From NCBI RefSeq assembly GCF_037203705.1, contig NZ_JBBCAT010000001.1:1957418-2021417 (forward strand): a DNA stretch of 64,000 nucleotides, written 5' to 3'. Positions within the stretch are counted from its first letter, which is position 1. Every line of letters starts with the position of its first letter. Origin of the DNA: Prosthecomicrobium sp. N25 (GTDB taxonomy: Bacteria; Pseudomonadota; Alphaproteobacteria; Rhizobiales; Ancalomicrobiaceae). The position numbers were made by a program, and so were the translations under genes. Positions 53,156 to 62,241 of this stretch are shown in pieces. Under the pieces are notes generated by a model. That model saw only the letters and a list, made by a program, of their open reading frames with translations, was not told the DNA's origin and did not search any database.

Positions 53156-54070
53156 ATGGACCGCAAGATCCGCGCCTTCCTCGCCATCGTCGAGGAGGGC
53201 ACCCTGACGGCGGCCGCCGAACGCGTGGCGCTCGCCCAGCCGTCCCTGACCAAGCTCCTGAAACGCCTGGAGGCCGAACTCGGCGCGCCGCTCTTCGAGC
53301 GCCTGCCGCGCGGCGTGGTGCTCACCCCCTTCGGCGAGCGCTTCCACGAGCGCGCCCGCCGTATCGAGGCGGAATACCGCTTCGCCGTTGAGGAGCTGAG
53401 GGCCCTGAAGAACGGCCACCTGCCGGTCCTGAACATCGGGGCGGGCCCGCTCTACCACATGCTGCACATCCCGATCGTCTGCGAGGCGCTCACCCGCGAG
53501 TTCCCGCGCACGCGCCTCAACGTCGTCGCCGCCATCAACCGGGTCACTATGCCGATGCTCGCACGCGGCGAGCTGGACGTGGTCTGCGGCGAGCTGAGCC
53601 CCGAGGAGCAGATCTACGGCGTCGATTCCATTCCCCTCATGGAGGCCGAGCAGGGCATCATCATGCGCCGCGGCCACCGGCTCGCCGATGCGCCCATGGA
53701 CGCCGACCATCTGGCCGGCGAGACCTGGGTGCTCTTCCAGCACGACGACCGTGTGCTGCGGGCGCTCGAACGCTTCATGGGCGCCGGCCGCCACGCCTTC
53801 ACGGTCGCGGTCACCACGTCCTCCCACGCGACCGGGCTTCGGATCGTCTCGGGCTCCGACTACCTGATGCTCGGTCCCGCCCAGCTCGCGCCCGTGATCG
53901 AGGAGGCGGGCCTGCTGGTGCGCCGGCCCATTACCCCCATCCGCCGCTTCGAGACCGGCGTCTCGTTGCGCCACTCCGCCCGCTCCATCCCGATCGTCGC
54001 CCGCCTCGTCGAACTCGTCGCCGCCTCGACGGCCCGCCAGACGGAGCACCTCGGCGTCCCCATGCCCTGA
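53156..54070 (+). CDS. LysR family transcriptional regulator
   Basis: A 304-residue regulator. The winged helix-turn-helix is in residues 1-60 (AFLAIVEEGTLTAAAERVALAQPSLTKLLKRLE, written in part). The co-inducer domain follows from about residue 90 (VLNIGAGPLYHML to RRPITPIRRFETG). It is divergent from the carbohydrate importer operon (192 bp) and 124 bp before a sulfatase gene, so it probably controls both. ATG 53156 begins exactly at the helix-turn-helix (MDRKIRAFLA); the alternative ATG 53117 would add 13 residues. Confidence 0.88.
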   Translation: MDRKIRAFLAIVEEGTLTAAAERVALAQPSLTKLLKRLEAELGAPLFERLPRGVVLTPFGERFHERARRIEAEYRFAVEELRALKNGHLPVLNIGAGPLYHMLHIPIVCEALTREFPRTRLNVVAAINRVTMPMLARGELDVVCGELSPEEQIYGVDSIPLMEAEQGIIMRRGHRLADAPMDADHLAGETWVLFQHDDRVLRALERFMGAGRHAFTVAVTTSSHATGLRIVSGSDYLMLGPAQLAPVIEEAGLLVRRPITPIRRFETGVSLRHSARSIPIVARLVELVAASTARQTEHLGVPMP

Positions 54071-54194
54071 GGCTATGGCGGGCGGCCCCGAAATCATTTG
54101 TCAGGCGCCGGACCGCTTCCCACCCTGCGCCCTCCGCACGATGCGCGAGGGCGCCGCGAGAGCGCCGCCGCGCCTGGAGGAGGCCCGGGGGCCC

Positions 54195-55718
54195 ATGAAA
54201 GTCGTCTTCCTGCTGTTCGATTCGCTCAATCGCCACATGCTCGGCCCCTATGGCGGCACGCGCATCCCGACCCCCAACTTCGACCGCCTAGCCCGCCGCT
54301 GCGTGACCTTCGACGGCCACCATGTGGGCAGCCTGCCCTGCATGCCGGCGCGGCGCGACCTGCAGACCGGCCGCCTGTCCTTCCTGCACCGGAGCTGGGG
54401 CCCGCTGGAGCCCTTCGACAATTCCTTCCCCGAACTGCTCGCCCGCGCGGGCGCCTACAGCCATCTCGTCACCGACCACTACCACTACTTCGAGGACGGA
54501 GGTGCCACGTACCACAATCGCTACGACACGTGGGATTTCATCCGCGGCCAGGAGGGCGATCCCTGGAAGGCGATGGTCCAGCCCCACTGGGAGCGGCTGC
54601 GCGAGATGTATCACGAGCGCCAGTTCTTCACAGACCGGCGCCACTACAAGGCCCAGGACATTATCAACCGCGAGTTCATCCGGGAGGAGGCCGAGTTTCC
54701 GCAGGTGAAGTGCTTCGACGCCGGGCTCGACTTCCTGGAGCTGAACCGCGACGCCGACGGCTGGCTCCTGCAGATCGAGACCTTCGACCCGCACGAGCCC
54801 TTCATGGCGCCGGCCCGGTTCAAGGAGGCCTTCAAGACGGGCTGGAACGGCCCGATCCGCGACTGGCCGCGCTACGGCCGCGTCGACGAGCTGCCCGAGG
54901 AATGCGAGGAGCTGCGCGCCAACTACTACGCGGTCGTGTCGCTCTGCGACTGGCAGCTCGGCCGGGTGCTCGACGCCTTCGACGCCCACGACCTCTGGAA
55001 GGACACGGCCCTGATCCTCACCACCGACCACGGCTTCCTGCTCGGCGAGCACGACTTCTGGGCCAAGAACCGCATGAACATGTACGAGGAGGTGGCCCAC
55101 ATCCCCTTCTTCTTCTACCACCCGACCCGCGGGACCCCGGGCACCCGCCGCCGCGGCCTCACCCAGAACATCGACCTCGCCGCCACCTTCCTGGAGATGT
55201 TCGGCGCCGAGCGGCCCGCCGAGATGCAGGGCTTGTCGGTCCTGCCCATGCTGGACGACGACGTCGCGCTGCGCGAGGCGGCGCTCTTCGGCTATTTCGG
55301 CGGCGCCATCAACGTCGTCGACGGCCGCTACACCTACCACCGCTTCCCGCTCGATATCGCCACCCAGGAGATCTACCAGTACACCGTGATGCCGACCCAC
55401 ATCCGGTCGATGTTCACGCCCGAGGAGATGCAGGCGACGACGCTCGCCCCGCCGCGGAGCTTCACCAAGGGGGTGCCGCTCCTGAAGGTGCCGGTCATCC
55501 ACCGCTCGCCCTTCTACGACAACTACGGCCCGGGCTGCCTCCTGGAGAAGGAGACCCGCCTCTACGACCTCGCGGCCGACCCCGGCCAGGACACGCCGCT
55601 CGCCGACCCGAACGCGGAGGCCCGCATGGTGTCGCTCATGCGGCGCCTGATGGCCGAGACCGATGCGCCCCCGGAAGCCTACGCCCGCGTCGGCCTGGAG
55701 CCTGCGGGCGCATCGTAG
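54195..55718 (+). CDS. Sulfatase 1 (Cys-type, formylglycine-dependent)
   Basis: A 507-residue sulfatase-fold protein. The formylglycine motif is Cys49-Met-Pro-Ala-Arg53 in SLPCMPARRDLQTGR, which fits CxPxR. The metal aspartate appears at DSLNRHML (Asp9), and Asp278-His279 lie in TTDHG (276-280). Sulfatases cleave sulfate esters by a formylglycine hydrate. No signal peptide is visible, so it probably acts in the cytoplasm on an imported sulfate ester. It is followed by the convergent FGE gene and shares 40 bp with its end. The upstream frame from 54075 adds an Arg/Pro-rich stretch; ATG 54195 starts at the first strand. Confidence 0.9.
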   Translation: MKVVFLLFDSLNRHMLGPYGGTRIPTPNFDRLARRCVTFDGHHVGSLPCMPARRDLQTGRLSFLHRSWGPLEPFDNSFPELLARAGAYSHLVTDHYHYFEDGGATYHNRYDTWDFIRGQEGDPWKAMVQPHWERLREMYHERQFFTDRRHYKAQDIINREFIREEAEFPQVKCFDAGLDFLELNRDADGWLLQIETFDPHEPFMAPARFKEAFKTGWNGPIRDWPRYGRVDELPEECEELRANYYAVVSLCDWQLGRVLDAFDAHDLWKDTALILTTDHGFLLGEHDFWAKNRMNMYEEVAHIPFFFYHPTRGTPGTRRRGLTQNIDLAATFLEMFGAERPAEMQGLSVLPMLDDDVALREAALFGYFGGAINVVDGRYTYHRFPLDIATQEIYQYTVMPTHIRSMFTPEEMQATTLAPPRSFTKGVPLLKVPVIHRSPFYDNYGPGCLLEKETRLYDLAADPGQDTPLADPNAEARMVSLMRRLMAETDAPPEAYARVGLEPAGAS

Positions 55719-56644
55719 GCGATGCGGAAACCCGTGTGTCCGGTGGAGGTGTCGGGCGATCGTCCCATGCGGGCGGCGATCCGGTACCGGTAGCAATAGG
55801 AGATGTGGCAGAGATAGGAGCCGCCCTTCATCAGGCGCTCCTTCTCGGCGACCGCCGCCCGGTCCCGGACCCGCGCGTCGCGCGCCATCGAGCGGATGCG
55901 GAACGGGTCCTCGCACCACTCCCAGACGTTGCCGACCATGTTGAAGAGCCCGGCCGGCCCGGGCGCGAAGGACTCCGCCGGCGCCGTCCCGAGATATCCG
56001 TCGACGGCGGTGTTGAGGTCCGGGAAGCGCCCCTGCCAGATGTTGCAGAGGATGGTGCGGTCGCTCGGCTCCTCGTCGCCCCACGGGTAGCGCCGGTCCT
56101 CGGGCCCGCCCCGCGCCGCATGCTCCCACTCCGCCTCCGTGGGCAGCCGCCCTCCGCACCAGGCCGCGAAGGCCCGCGCATCGTTCCAGGTGACGTGCAC
56201 GACCGGATGTTCCAGACGGTCCTCGATCGAGGACCCCGGACCCTCCGGGGCCGCCCAGGTCGCCCCGTCGATGGCCCGCCACCAGGGCACCTCGTTCGGC
56301 GCCGGGGCCGTGACGGTCGGGTCGACGAAGAGCTGGAACACGAAGCTCCAGCCGAACCGCTCCGCCTCGGTGACGTAGCCCGTCGCCGCCACGAAGTCGC
56401 GGAAGCGCCCGTTCGTCACCGTGCTGCGCTCCAGGCCGTAGGGCCGGAGCTGCACCTTGCGGCGCGGCCCTTCGCCGTCCGGCTTGAGCATCGGCCGGTC
56501 CGTGCCCACGAAGCTCGGCCCCCCCTCGAACCACACCACGTCGCCGGGCGCGCCGCCGCCCGTCCGGGCCTCAGGCAGGGGCGCCGCCTCGGCCGCCCCG
56601 CCCCGCGCGAGCCCGCCGCAGCATCCCGATGTCGCGTCCGTCAT
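55679..56644 (-). CDS. Formylglycine-generating enzyme (SUMF1/FGE family)
   Basis: A 321-residue FGE-sulfatase domain protein. It carries the FGE core WNDARAFAAWCGGRLPTEAEWEHAARGG (written in part) and GNVWEWCED, and the copper-binding active-site cysteines Cys279 and Cys284 in GGSYLCHISYCYRYR, matching the catalytic pair of human FGE. It converts the sulfatase motif cysteine to formylglycine using O2. Both Cys-type sulfatases beside it need this enzyme. The gene is convergent with sulfatase 1 (40-bp overlap of the two coding ends) and divergent from sulfatase 2. The first 30 residues are Gly/Ala-rich and non-conserved. Confidence 0.92.
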   Translation of the reverse strand: MTDATSGCCGGLARGGAAEAAPLPEARTGGGAPGDVVWFEGGPSFVGTDRPMLKPDGEGPRRKVQLRPYGLERSTVTNGRFRDFVAATGYVTEAERFGWSFVFQLFVDPTVTAPAPNEVPWWRAIDGATWAAPEGPGSSIEDRLEHPVVHVTWNDARAFAAWCGGRLPTEAEWEHAARGGPEDRRYPWGDEEPSDRTILCNIWQGRFPDLNTAVDGYLGTAPAESFAPGPAGLFNMVGNVWEWCEDPFRIRSMARDARVRDRAAVAEKERLMKGGSYLCHISYCYRYRIAARMGRSPDTSTGHTGFRIAYDAPAGSRPTRA

Positions 56645-56834
56645 GCCGCCTCCGCCGCCGTTCCCGGCGCAGCATCGGCCAGCCCCGCGCCGCGCGCAAA
56701 TGCTTCCTCGGTCCGCCGCCATGCCGCCCGGCTATGGCGAGGCGCACGCAATATCATTTTTTCGCCTGCCGCCCGCACACGATAGTGCCGACACGAACGG
56801 GCCCGATCGAGGCCGGACCGCGGGGGGTGGCGGC

Positions 56835-58211
56835 ATGCGGAAGCCGAACGTCATCGTGTTCTTCACGGACCAGCAGCGCCACGACACATCGGGCCTGCAC
56901 GGCAACCCCATGAACCTCACGCCGAACTTCGACCGCTGCGCGCGGGAGGGCACCCACCTCTTCAACTCCTTCACCTGCCAGCCCCTCTGCGGACCCGCCC
57001 GGTCCTCCATGCAGACCGGCCGCTTCGCCACCGAGACCGGCTGCTGGCGCAACCACATCCCGCTCCCGCAGGACGCCGAGACGCTCGCCAAGGTCTTCGG
57101 CCGGAACGGCTGGCACACCGGCTACATCGGCAAGTGGCACCTCGGCACCGACGACCCCGTGCCCGGCCCCGAGCGCGGCGGCTACCGGGAATGGCTCGGC
57201 GCCAACCTCCTGGAATTCACCTCCGACGCCTACGACACGCGCGTTTTCGACGGCGACGGCCGGCGCGTCAAGCTGCCTGGATATCGGGTCGACGCCCTGA
57301 CGGACGCGGCCATCCGCTTCGTCGACCGCCACCAGGACGAGCCCTTCTTCCTCTTCCTCTCCTTCTTGGAGCCGCACCACCAGAACTCGATCGACAACTA
57401 CCCGGCGCCCTACGGCCACACCGTCCTGTCGAACCTGTGGATGCCGCCCGACCTCGACACCCTGCGCGGCTCCGCGCCCTACCACATCGGCGGCTACTAC
57501 GGCATGGTCCGCCGTCTCGACGAGGCCTTCGGCCGCCTGATGGACGCCCTGCGCAGCCTCGGCCTCCTCGACGACACGGTGGTGATGTTCACCTCCGACC
57601 ACGCCTGCCACTTCAAGACCCGCAACGACGAGTACAAGCGCTCCTGCCACGAGAGCTCGATCCGGGTGCCCACGCTGATCACCGGTCCCGGCTTCAAGGG
57701 GGGCGGCGAGGTGAGGGCGCTCTTCTCCACCGTCGACGTCGCCCCGACCCTCCTCGACGCCGCCGGCCTGGCCGTTCCCGACGGCATGGCCGGCCGCTCG
57801 ATCCTGCCCGTCCTGCGCGACCCGAAGGCGCCCTGGCGCGACGACGTCTTCTTCCAGATCAGCGAGACCGAGACGGGCCGCGGCGTCCGGACCGCCAAGT
57901 GGAAATACGCCGTCACGGCCCCGTACGACCCCGACCGGCCGGACTCCGACGTCTACCGCGAAGCCTTCCTGTACGACCTCGAGAACGATCCCTACGAGCT
58001 CGTCAACCTCTCCGGCATGTCCACCTTCCGGCCGGTCGCCGACGACATGCAGGGCCGCCTCCTGCGCTGGATCGAGGCCGTCGAAGGCAAGCGCCCGTCC
58101 ATCGAGCCTCATGTCGGGGTCGACCCCTTCCAGCGCATCCCTTGGCCCGGCGCCGGGCAGGACCCCGCCCGCCACGCCATCGACCCCTACCGCAGCCCGC
58201 TCGCGGTGTGA
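56835..58211 (+). CDS. Sulfatase 2 (Cys-type, formylglycine-dependent)
   Basis: A 458-residue sulfatase of a different subgroup from sulfatase 1. The motif Cys52-Gly-Pro-Ala-Arg56 sits in QPLCGPARSSMQTGR. Asp12 (FFTDQQ) and the HExxx-like DHACHFKTRNDEYK (TSDHACHF) form the metal site. No signal peptide is seen, so cytoplasmic. It starts 190 bp from the divergent FGE gene; the upstream frame from 56457 is in the FGE gene. Substrate may be a sulfated sugar, phenol or choline sulfate; no choline-specific motif is obvious. Confidence 0.9.
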   Translation: MRKPNVIVFFTDQQRHDTSGLHGNPMNLTPNFDRCAREGTHLFNSFTCQPLCGPARSSMQTGRFATETGCWRNHIPLPQDAETLAKVFGRNGWHTGYIGKWHLGTDDPVPGPERGGYREWLGANLLEFTSDAYDTRVFDGDGRRVKLPGYRVDALTDAAIRFVDRHQDEPFFLFLSFLEPHHQNSIDNYPAPYGHTVLSNLWMPPDLDTLRGSAPYHIGGYYGMVRRLDEAFGRLMDALRSLGLLDDTVVMFTSDHACHFKTRNDEYKRSCHESSIRVPTLITGPGFKGGGEVRALFSTVDVAPTLLDAAGLAVPDGMAGRSILPVLRDPKAPWRDDVFFQISETETGRGVRTAKWKYAVTAPYDPDRPDSDVYREAFLYDLENDPYELVNLSGMSTFRPVADDMQGRLLRWIEAVEGKRPSIEPHVGVDPFQRIPWPGAGQDPARHAIDPYRSPLAV

Positions 58212-58227
58212 GCCGGAGGCAGACCCC

Positions 58228-58416
58228 ATGCCCGATCGCGGTCCGCTCGGCACCTTGCTCCGCCTCCTGCGCCGGCTGGTCGGCGCGGGCTACGAGCCGT
58301 CGCGCCACTACATGCGCGGTCCCGGTCCGGCGACGCGGGCCCGGCTCGACCGCGAGGCCGGCGACGGCGGAGCCCGGCCCGGCCCAGTCTCCCGGCGCCG
58401 CCGCCGCCCGCGCTGA
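58228..58416 (+). CDS. Small basic hypothetical protein
   Basis: A 62-residue, arginine-rich protein beginning MPDRGPLGTLLRLLRRLVGAG and ending in an arginine run. GGAGG lies 8 nt upstream of ATG and the gene is 16 bp after sulfatase 2, so it may be its last operon gene. No family recognised; a cationic amphipathic segment is visible near residues 8-20. Coding status is uncertain because the region is GC-rich. Confidence 0.4.
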   Translation: MPDRGPLGTLLRLLRRLVGAGYEPSRHYMRGPGPATRARLDREAGDGGARPGPVSRRRRRPR

Positions 58417-58485
58417 CGCTCCGCCACCCCTGGCGAAGGCTTTCGACCCGTGCCATGTGAAGGTCGACCAACCAGGAGACCTCCC

Positions 58486-58932
58486 ATGGCCATCGAGTTC
58501 AAGCGCCTCGCCGACGACTTCGCGGTCGCCGAGCAGATCGGCGTCGAAGACGTCCCCGCCATCGCGGCGGCGGGATACCGGGTCATCGTCGGCAACCGCC
58601 CCGATCGCGAGGCCCCGGCCGGCCAGCCCGATTTCGTCGAGGTCGCCCGCGCCGCCGGCGCGGCGGGCCTGAAGGCCGAGCACATTCCGTTCCGCGGCGC
58701 CGACGTCCGCCCCGACCAGGTCCGCGCGCTCGCCGACCTGATCGAGGCCGGGGAGGGGCCCATCCTCGCCTACTGCCGGTCGGGCACGCGCTCGACCATC
58801 CTCTGGGCGGCGGCGAGCGCCGCCCTCGGCCGGGACCTCGGCGAGATCGTCGCCGCCGCGGCCGAGGCCGGCTACGACCTGCGCCCCTATGCCGAGCCGA
58901 TCACGCTTCTCGGCCGCGCCGCCCGCGGTTGA
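58486..58932 (+). CDS. DUF442 / beta-lactamase-hydrolase-like phosphatase or sulfurtransferase domain protein
   Basis: A 148-residue protein of the TIGR01244/DUF442 group. Strand VIVGNRPDREAP and the loop YCRSGTRS (Cys97 to Ser103), with cysteine and arginine, are the group's hallmark. In sulfide oxidation loci this domain is found with sulfide:quinone reductase or persulfide dioxygenase and acts in sulfane-sulfur handling. None is adjacent, but the sulfatases upstream give a sulfur context. The start ATG 58486 follows GGAGACC. Function not settled. Confidence 0.8.
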   Translation: MAIEFKRLADDFAVAEQIGVEDVPAIAAAGYRVIVGNRPDREAPAGQPDFVEVARAAGAAGLKAEHIPFRGADVRPDQVRALADLIEAGEGPILAYCRSGTRSTILWAAASAALGRDLGEIVAAAAEAGYDLRPYAEPITLLGRAARG

Positions 58933-59027
58933 GCCCGTCCCGCTCCTCCCGCATGCCGGCTGCGGCGGCCGCGCCGGGCCGGTCCGTGCTAGACAGGCTC
59001 CCTGTCTGAAGGACGGAGGAGGACACC

Positions 59028-60053
59028 ATGGAGTATCGCACGCTGGGCGGGTCGGGCCTGATGGTCCCGGCCCTCGTCTTCGGCACCGCCACCTTCGGCG
59101 GCGCCAGCGAGTTCCTGCGCAAGTGGGGCGCCACCGACGTCGCGGAGGCGACCGAAATGGTCGACATCTGCCTCGATGCCGGCTGCAATGTCTTCGACAC
59201 GGCCGACAGTTATTCGAGCGGCCTCTCCGAGGAGATCCTCGGCCAGGCCGTCAAGGGCCGCCGCGACCGGCTGCTGATCGCCACCAAGACCGGCATGCCC
59301 ATGGGCCCGGGGGTCAACGAGCGCGGCACCTCGCGCGAGAAGATCGTCCGCTCCTGCGAGGCGAGCCTGAAGCGGCTCGGCACCGATGTCATCGACCTCT
59401 ACCAGTTGCACGCCTTCGACGCCCTGACCCCGATCGAGGAGATGCTGCGTGCCCTCGACAGCCTGATGCGGGCCGGCAAGATCCGCTACTACGGCGTCTC
59501 CAACTATTCCGGCTGGCACCTGATGAAGATGATCGCGCTCGCCGACCGTCACGGCTTCCCGCGTCCGGTCACCCACCAGGTCTACTATTCTCTGGTCGCC
59601 CGCGAGTTCGAATGGGAGCTCATGCCGCTCGGTCTCGACCAGAATGTCGGCACGCTGGTGTGGAGCCCGCTCTCCGGCTCCAAGCTCTCCGGCAAGGTCG
59701 GCCGCAACCGCCGTCCGCCGGAAGACAGCCGCGCCGCCACCGACGCCAGCTGGCCCGTGCCCGACGATCAGCTCTTCGCGGTCACCGACGTGCTCGAGGC
59801 CGTCTCCGCCGAAGTGGGGCGCTCGATCCCCCAGGTCGCGCTCGCCTGGCTCCTCGCCCGGCCCACCGTCTCGGGCATCGCCATCGGCGCCCGCAACGCG
59901 GCGCAGCTGAAGGACAACCTCGCCGCGGCCGACCTGAAGCTCTCCGCCGACCAGATCGCCCGCCTGGACGCGGCGAGCGCCGTCCGGCCGGTCTACCCCT
60001 ACTGGCACCAGCGCCGCACGTCCCCGGACCGCAACCCGCCGCCGGTAGGCTGA
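59028..60053 (+). CDS. Aldo/keto reductase
   Basis: A 341-residue TIM-barrel NAD(P)H oxidoreductase. The tetrad is intact: Asp57 and Tyr62 in NVFDTADSYSSG, Lys87 in LIATKTG and His128 in LYQLHAF. The sequence resembles the AKR groups that act on sugars and general aldehydes. It reduces an aldehyde or ketone, or oxidises the alcohol. GGAGGA lies 6 nt before the ATG. Single gene, followed by a 120-bp repeat element. Confidence 0.9.
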   Translation: MEYRTLGGSGLMVPALVFGTATFGGASEFLRKWGATDVAEATEMVDICLDAGCNVFDTADSYSSGLSEEILGQAVKGRRDRLLIATKTGMPMGPGVNERGTSREKIVRSCEASLKRLGTDVIDLYQLHAFDALTPIEEMLRALDSLMRAGKIRYYGVSNYSGWHLMKMIALADRHGFPRPVTHQVYYSLVAREFEWELMPLGLDQNVGTLVWSPLSGSKLSGKVGRNRRPPEDSRAATDASWPVPDDQLFAVTDVLEAVSAEVGRSIPQVALAWLLARPTVSGIAIGARNAAQLKDNLAAADLKLSADQIARLDAASAVRPVYPYWHQRRTSPDRNPPPVG

Positions 60054-60373
60054 GGGCGACACCCGGGGGGTCTCCCCTCCGCGGCACCGGAAACCCGTGC
60101 GAGAGCGGCCCGCGGGCACGGCGCCGCCGTCCCGCCCCGGCCTCTCCACCCTGTCATCCCGGCCTTCGCGCCGGGACCCATTGGCCGATCCTCCTGCACC
60201 TCCGCTGGTCGATCGCAAGGCCGAGCCGCGCGGCGCGGCCAATGGGCCCCGGCGCGATGGCCGGGGTGACACCCGTGGGTGTGGTCTTGCCGAAATGGCA
60301 CTTTTGGGCGCTCGGGGCGGCCGATGGGCATGGGCGCGTCCCTGACCCCTCATGGGCACCGCGCCAGATCCGG
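60054..60373. other. 320-bp gene-free region with a 120-bp repeat
   Basis: Between two convergent genes. Contains the second copy of the palindromic repeat (60152-60271). Otherwise GC-rich spacer with no credible gene. Confidence 0.7.
60152..60271. repeat. 120-bp dispersed palindromic repeat, copy 2
   Basis: The ends are inverted repeats of 33 bp (60152-60184 and 60239-60271) with three mismatches; the left end starts TGTCATCCCGGCCTTCGCGC. Length and ends match the copy at 19312-19431, so both belong to one family of intergenic repeats. Confidence 0.78.
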
Positions 60374-61183
60374 CTACCCCAACCGCCCGTACGCGGTCAC
60401 CAGCCCGGCGATGTGGTCGGTGTCGTCGCCCGCGAGGACGTCGATCAGACCGTGGCCGAGCGCCTCGCGGATCGGACCTTCGATGTCGAGGCCGTAGGCG
60501 AGCCGCGCCGCGATCCGGTCCGGCCGCGGCAGGGTGACCCGCACCGCCACCCCGGCGTCATGCAGGGCGCGGCCGTCGTCCGGATGGAACATGTCCGCCT
60601 CGATGGCGACCGACGCCGCCCCGGCGCGCTCCGCCACGGCGCGGATGTCCACGTGTCGGGCATGGGTGATGAGCTCGGTCCGGGCCTCGGGCAGGCGCCG
60701 GCGCATCTCCACCAGCGAGACGTGGTCGAAGGAGATCACGAGCACGTCGCCGGCCGCCCGCTCCGCCGTCAGGACCGCCGCCAGCCGCTCGATCATGCGG
60801 GCCGCACGCTGCCGCTCCTTGATCTCGACGAGGAGTCCCATCCCGTGCCGCCGCGCTTCGGCGAGCGCCTCGGCCAGCGTCGGCACCCGCGTCCCCGCGA
60901 AGGCGGGCGAGAACCAGGCCCCGGCGTCGAGCGCCCGGATCTCTGCGAGCGTCAGGGCCGCGGCGCGGCCCTTTCCGGACGTCGTGCGGTCGAGGATCTC
61001 GTCGTGCAGGAGCACGACCTCGTCGTCGGCCGTCAGCACTACGTCGATCTCGGCGACCGTCGCGCCGCGCTTCGCCGCCTCGACGAGCGCCGGCAGCGTG
61101 TTTTCCGGCGCGCCGATCGAGTGGCCCCGGTGCGCGCAGACATGGACCCGGCCGGCCGCGGAGGCGAGGGGGACGTAGCTCAT
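60374..61183 (-). CDS. Glycerophosphodiester phosphodiesterase (GDPD)
   Basis: A 269-residue GDPD enzyme with the classical signature His18-Arg19-Gly20 and PENT (26-29), then Glu45-x-Asp47 in AEIDVVLTADD and His60 in VVLLHD. It hydrolyses glycerophosphodiesters to glycerol-3-phosphate and an alcohol with a divalent metal. It is cytoplasmic (no signal peptide). It is last in the four-gene operon, overlapping the EEP gene by four bases. Confidence 0.92.
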   Translation of the reverse strand: MSYVPLASAAGRVHVCAHRGHSIGAPENTLPALVEAAKRGATVAEIDVVLTADDEVVLLHDEILDRTTSGKGRAAALTLAEIRALDAGAWFSPAFAGTRVPTLAEALAEARRHGMGLLVEIKERQRAARMIERLAAVLTAERAAGDVLVISFDHVSLVEMRRRLPEARTELITHARHVDIRAVAERAGAASVAIEADMFHPDDGRALHDAGVAVRVTLPRPDRIAARLAYGLDIEGPIREALGHGLIDVLAGDDTDHIAGLVTAYGRLG

Positions 61184-62241
61184 GGCCGCCGCCCCGGCCG
61201 GACCGTGACGGCCAGTCCCTCGTGGTCCGAGATCGCCACCCCTTCGGCGTCGACCGCCGGGATCACCGCCGGATCCCGGCAGTCGAGCCCCCGCGAGAAC
61301 AGCCAGTCGATCTTGCCGAAGGGCGGCTTGGGCGTGCCGTCCGGCCGCGTCCGCATGGTCGGCGCCATCACGTTGCAGCCCTCCCAGTCGTAGCCGCGCC
61401 GGGCCAAGAGGTCGAACATCGGCTCGTAGGGCATCACGCGCACGAGTCGGTCCGGGTCGCGCGCCAGGGCCGGACCGACGACGGCAGGATCGTGCTTCTC
61501 GTCCCGGTCGAAGGTCGCCGTGTTGAAGTCGCCGCCGATCAGGACCGGCCGGCCGGGCGCATAGGCGTCGATGGCGTCGAGCATCACCTCGGTCTGCGCC
61601 AGCCGGTCGGGGGCGTCCGTGTGGCTCTCGTAGTGCGCCGTGACCAGGACCACCGTCTCGCCCGCCACCTCGACCTCGGTCAGAAGGATGATGCGCCCGC
61701 CGACCCGCCGTTCGTGGAAGGCGCCGTCGAACCAGCGTCCGGACGTCTCCAGCCGCGCCAGGGCCGGCCGGCCGAGCGGCAGGCGCGACACGAAGGCCGC
61801 CCCGTGCAGTCCGTCCCGGTTCGTCTCGCCCGCGTGCCAGGAGCGCTCGCGCAGGTCCCCGAGCCCGAGCTCGACGAACTCCACCCCGAAGACGTAGCCC
61901 GCCTCCAGCGTCGCGGCGAGATCCTCGACCGTGTGCCGCTGCCCGGACCGGGCCATGCCGACGTCCACCTCGCAGAGGATCAGCACGTCCGCTTGCGCCC
62001 CGGCCAGCATGGCGGCCGACGCCTCGGCGAATTTCAGCCGCTCGGCGTTCCAGAAGACGAGCCTGAGCGAGTCCCCCGCGGTCGCCGGCCGCGGCGAGGG
62101 CCGCTGCTCGACCACGTGCAGCACCTCGAGATCCGCGAAGGCCGCCCCGAATGCGTCCGGGGTCACGGGCCCGTCGACGATCGCCTGCCGGGCGGCGAGG
62201 CTCGGCCCCTCGATGCGGGGCACGGTGCGGGTCACGAGCAA
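61180..62241 (-). CDS. Endonuclease/exonuclease/phosphatase (EEP) family hydrolase
   Basis: A 353-residue member of the EEP fold. Catalytic blocks in order are FWNAERL, LILCEVDVG (Glu), TAHYESH (His), GGDFNTATF (Asp/Asn), KIDWLFSRG (Asp) and ISDHEGLAV (Asp/His), the full DNase I-like site. Given two GDPD genes in the operon it is more likely a phosphodiesterase for lipid head groups or small phosphodiesters than a DNA nuclease. No signal peptide. It overlaps both neighbours (10 bp and 4 bp). Confidence 0.86.
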   Translation of the reverse strand: MLVTRTVPRIEGPSLAARQAIVDGPVTPDAFGAAFADLEVLHVVEQRPSPRPATAGDSLRLVFWNAERLKFAEASAAMLAGAQADVLILCEVDVGMARSGQRHTVEDLAATLEAGYVFGVEFVELGLGDLRERSWHAGETNRDGLHGAAFVSRLPLGRPALARLETSGRWFDGAFHERRVGGRIILLTEVEVAGETVVLVTAHYESHTDAPDRLAQTEVMLDAIDAYAPGRPVLIGGDFNTATFDRDEKHDPAVVGPALARDPDRLVRVMPYEPMFDLLARRGYDWEGCNVMAPTMRTRPDGTPKPPFGKIDWLFSRGLDCRDPAVIPAVDAEGVAISDHEGLAVTVRPGRRP

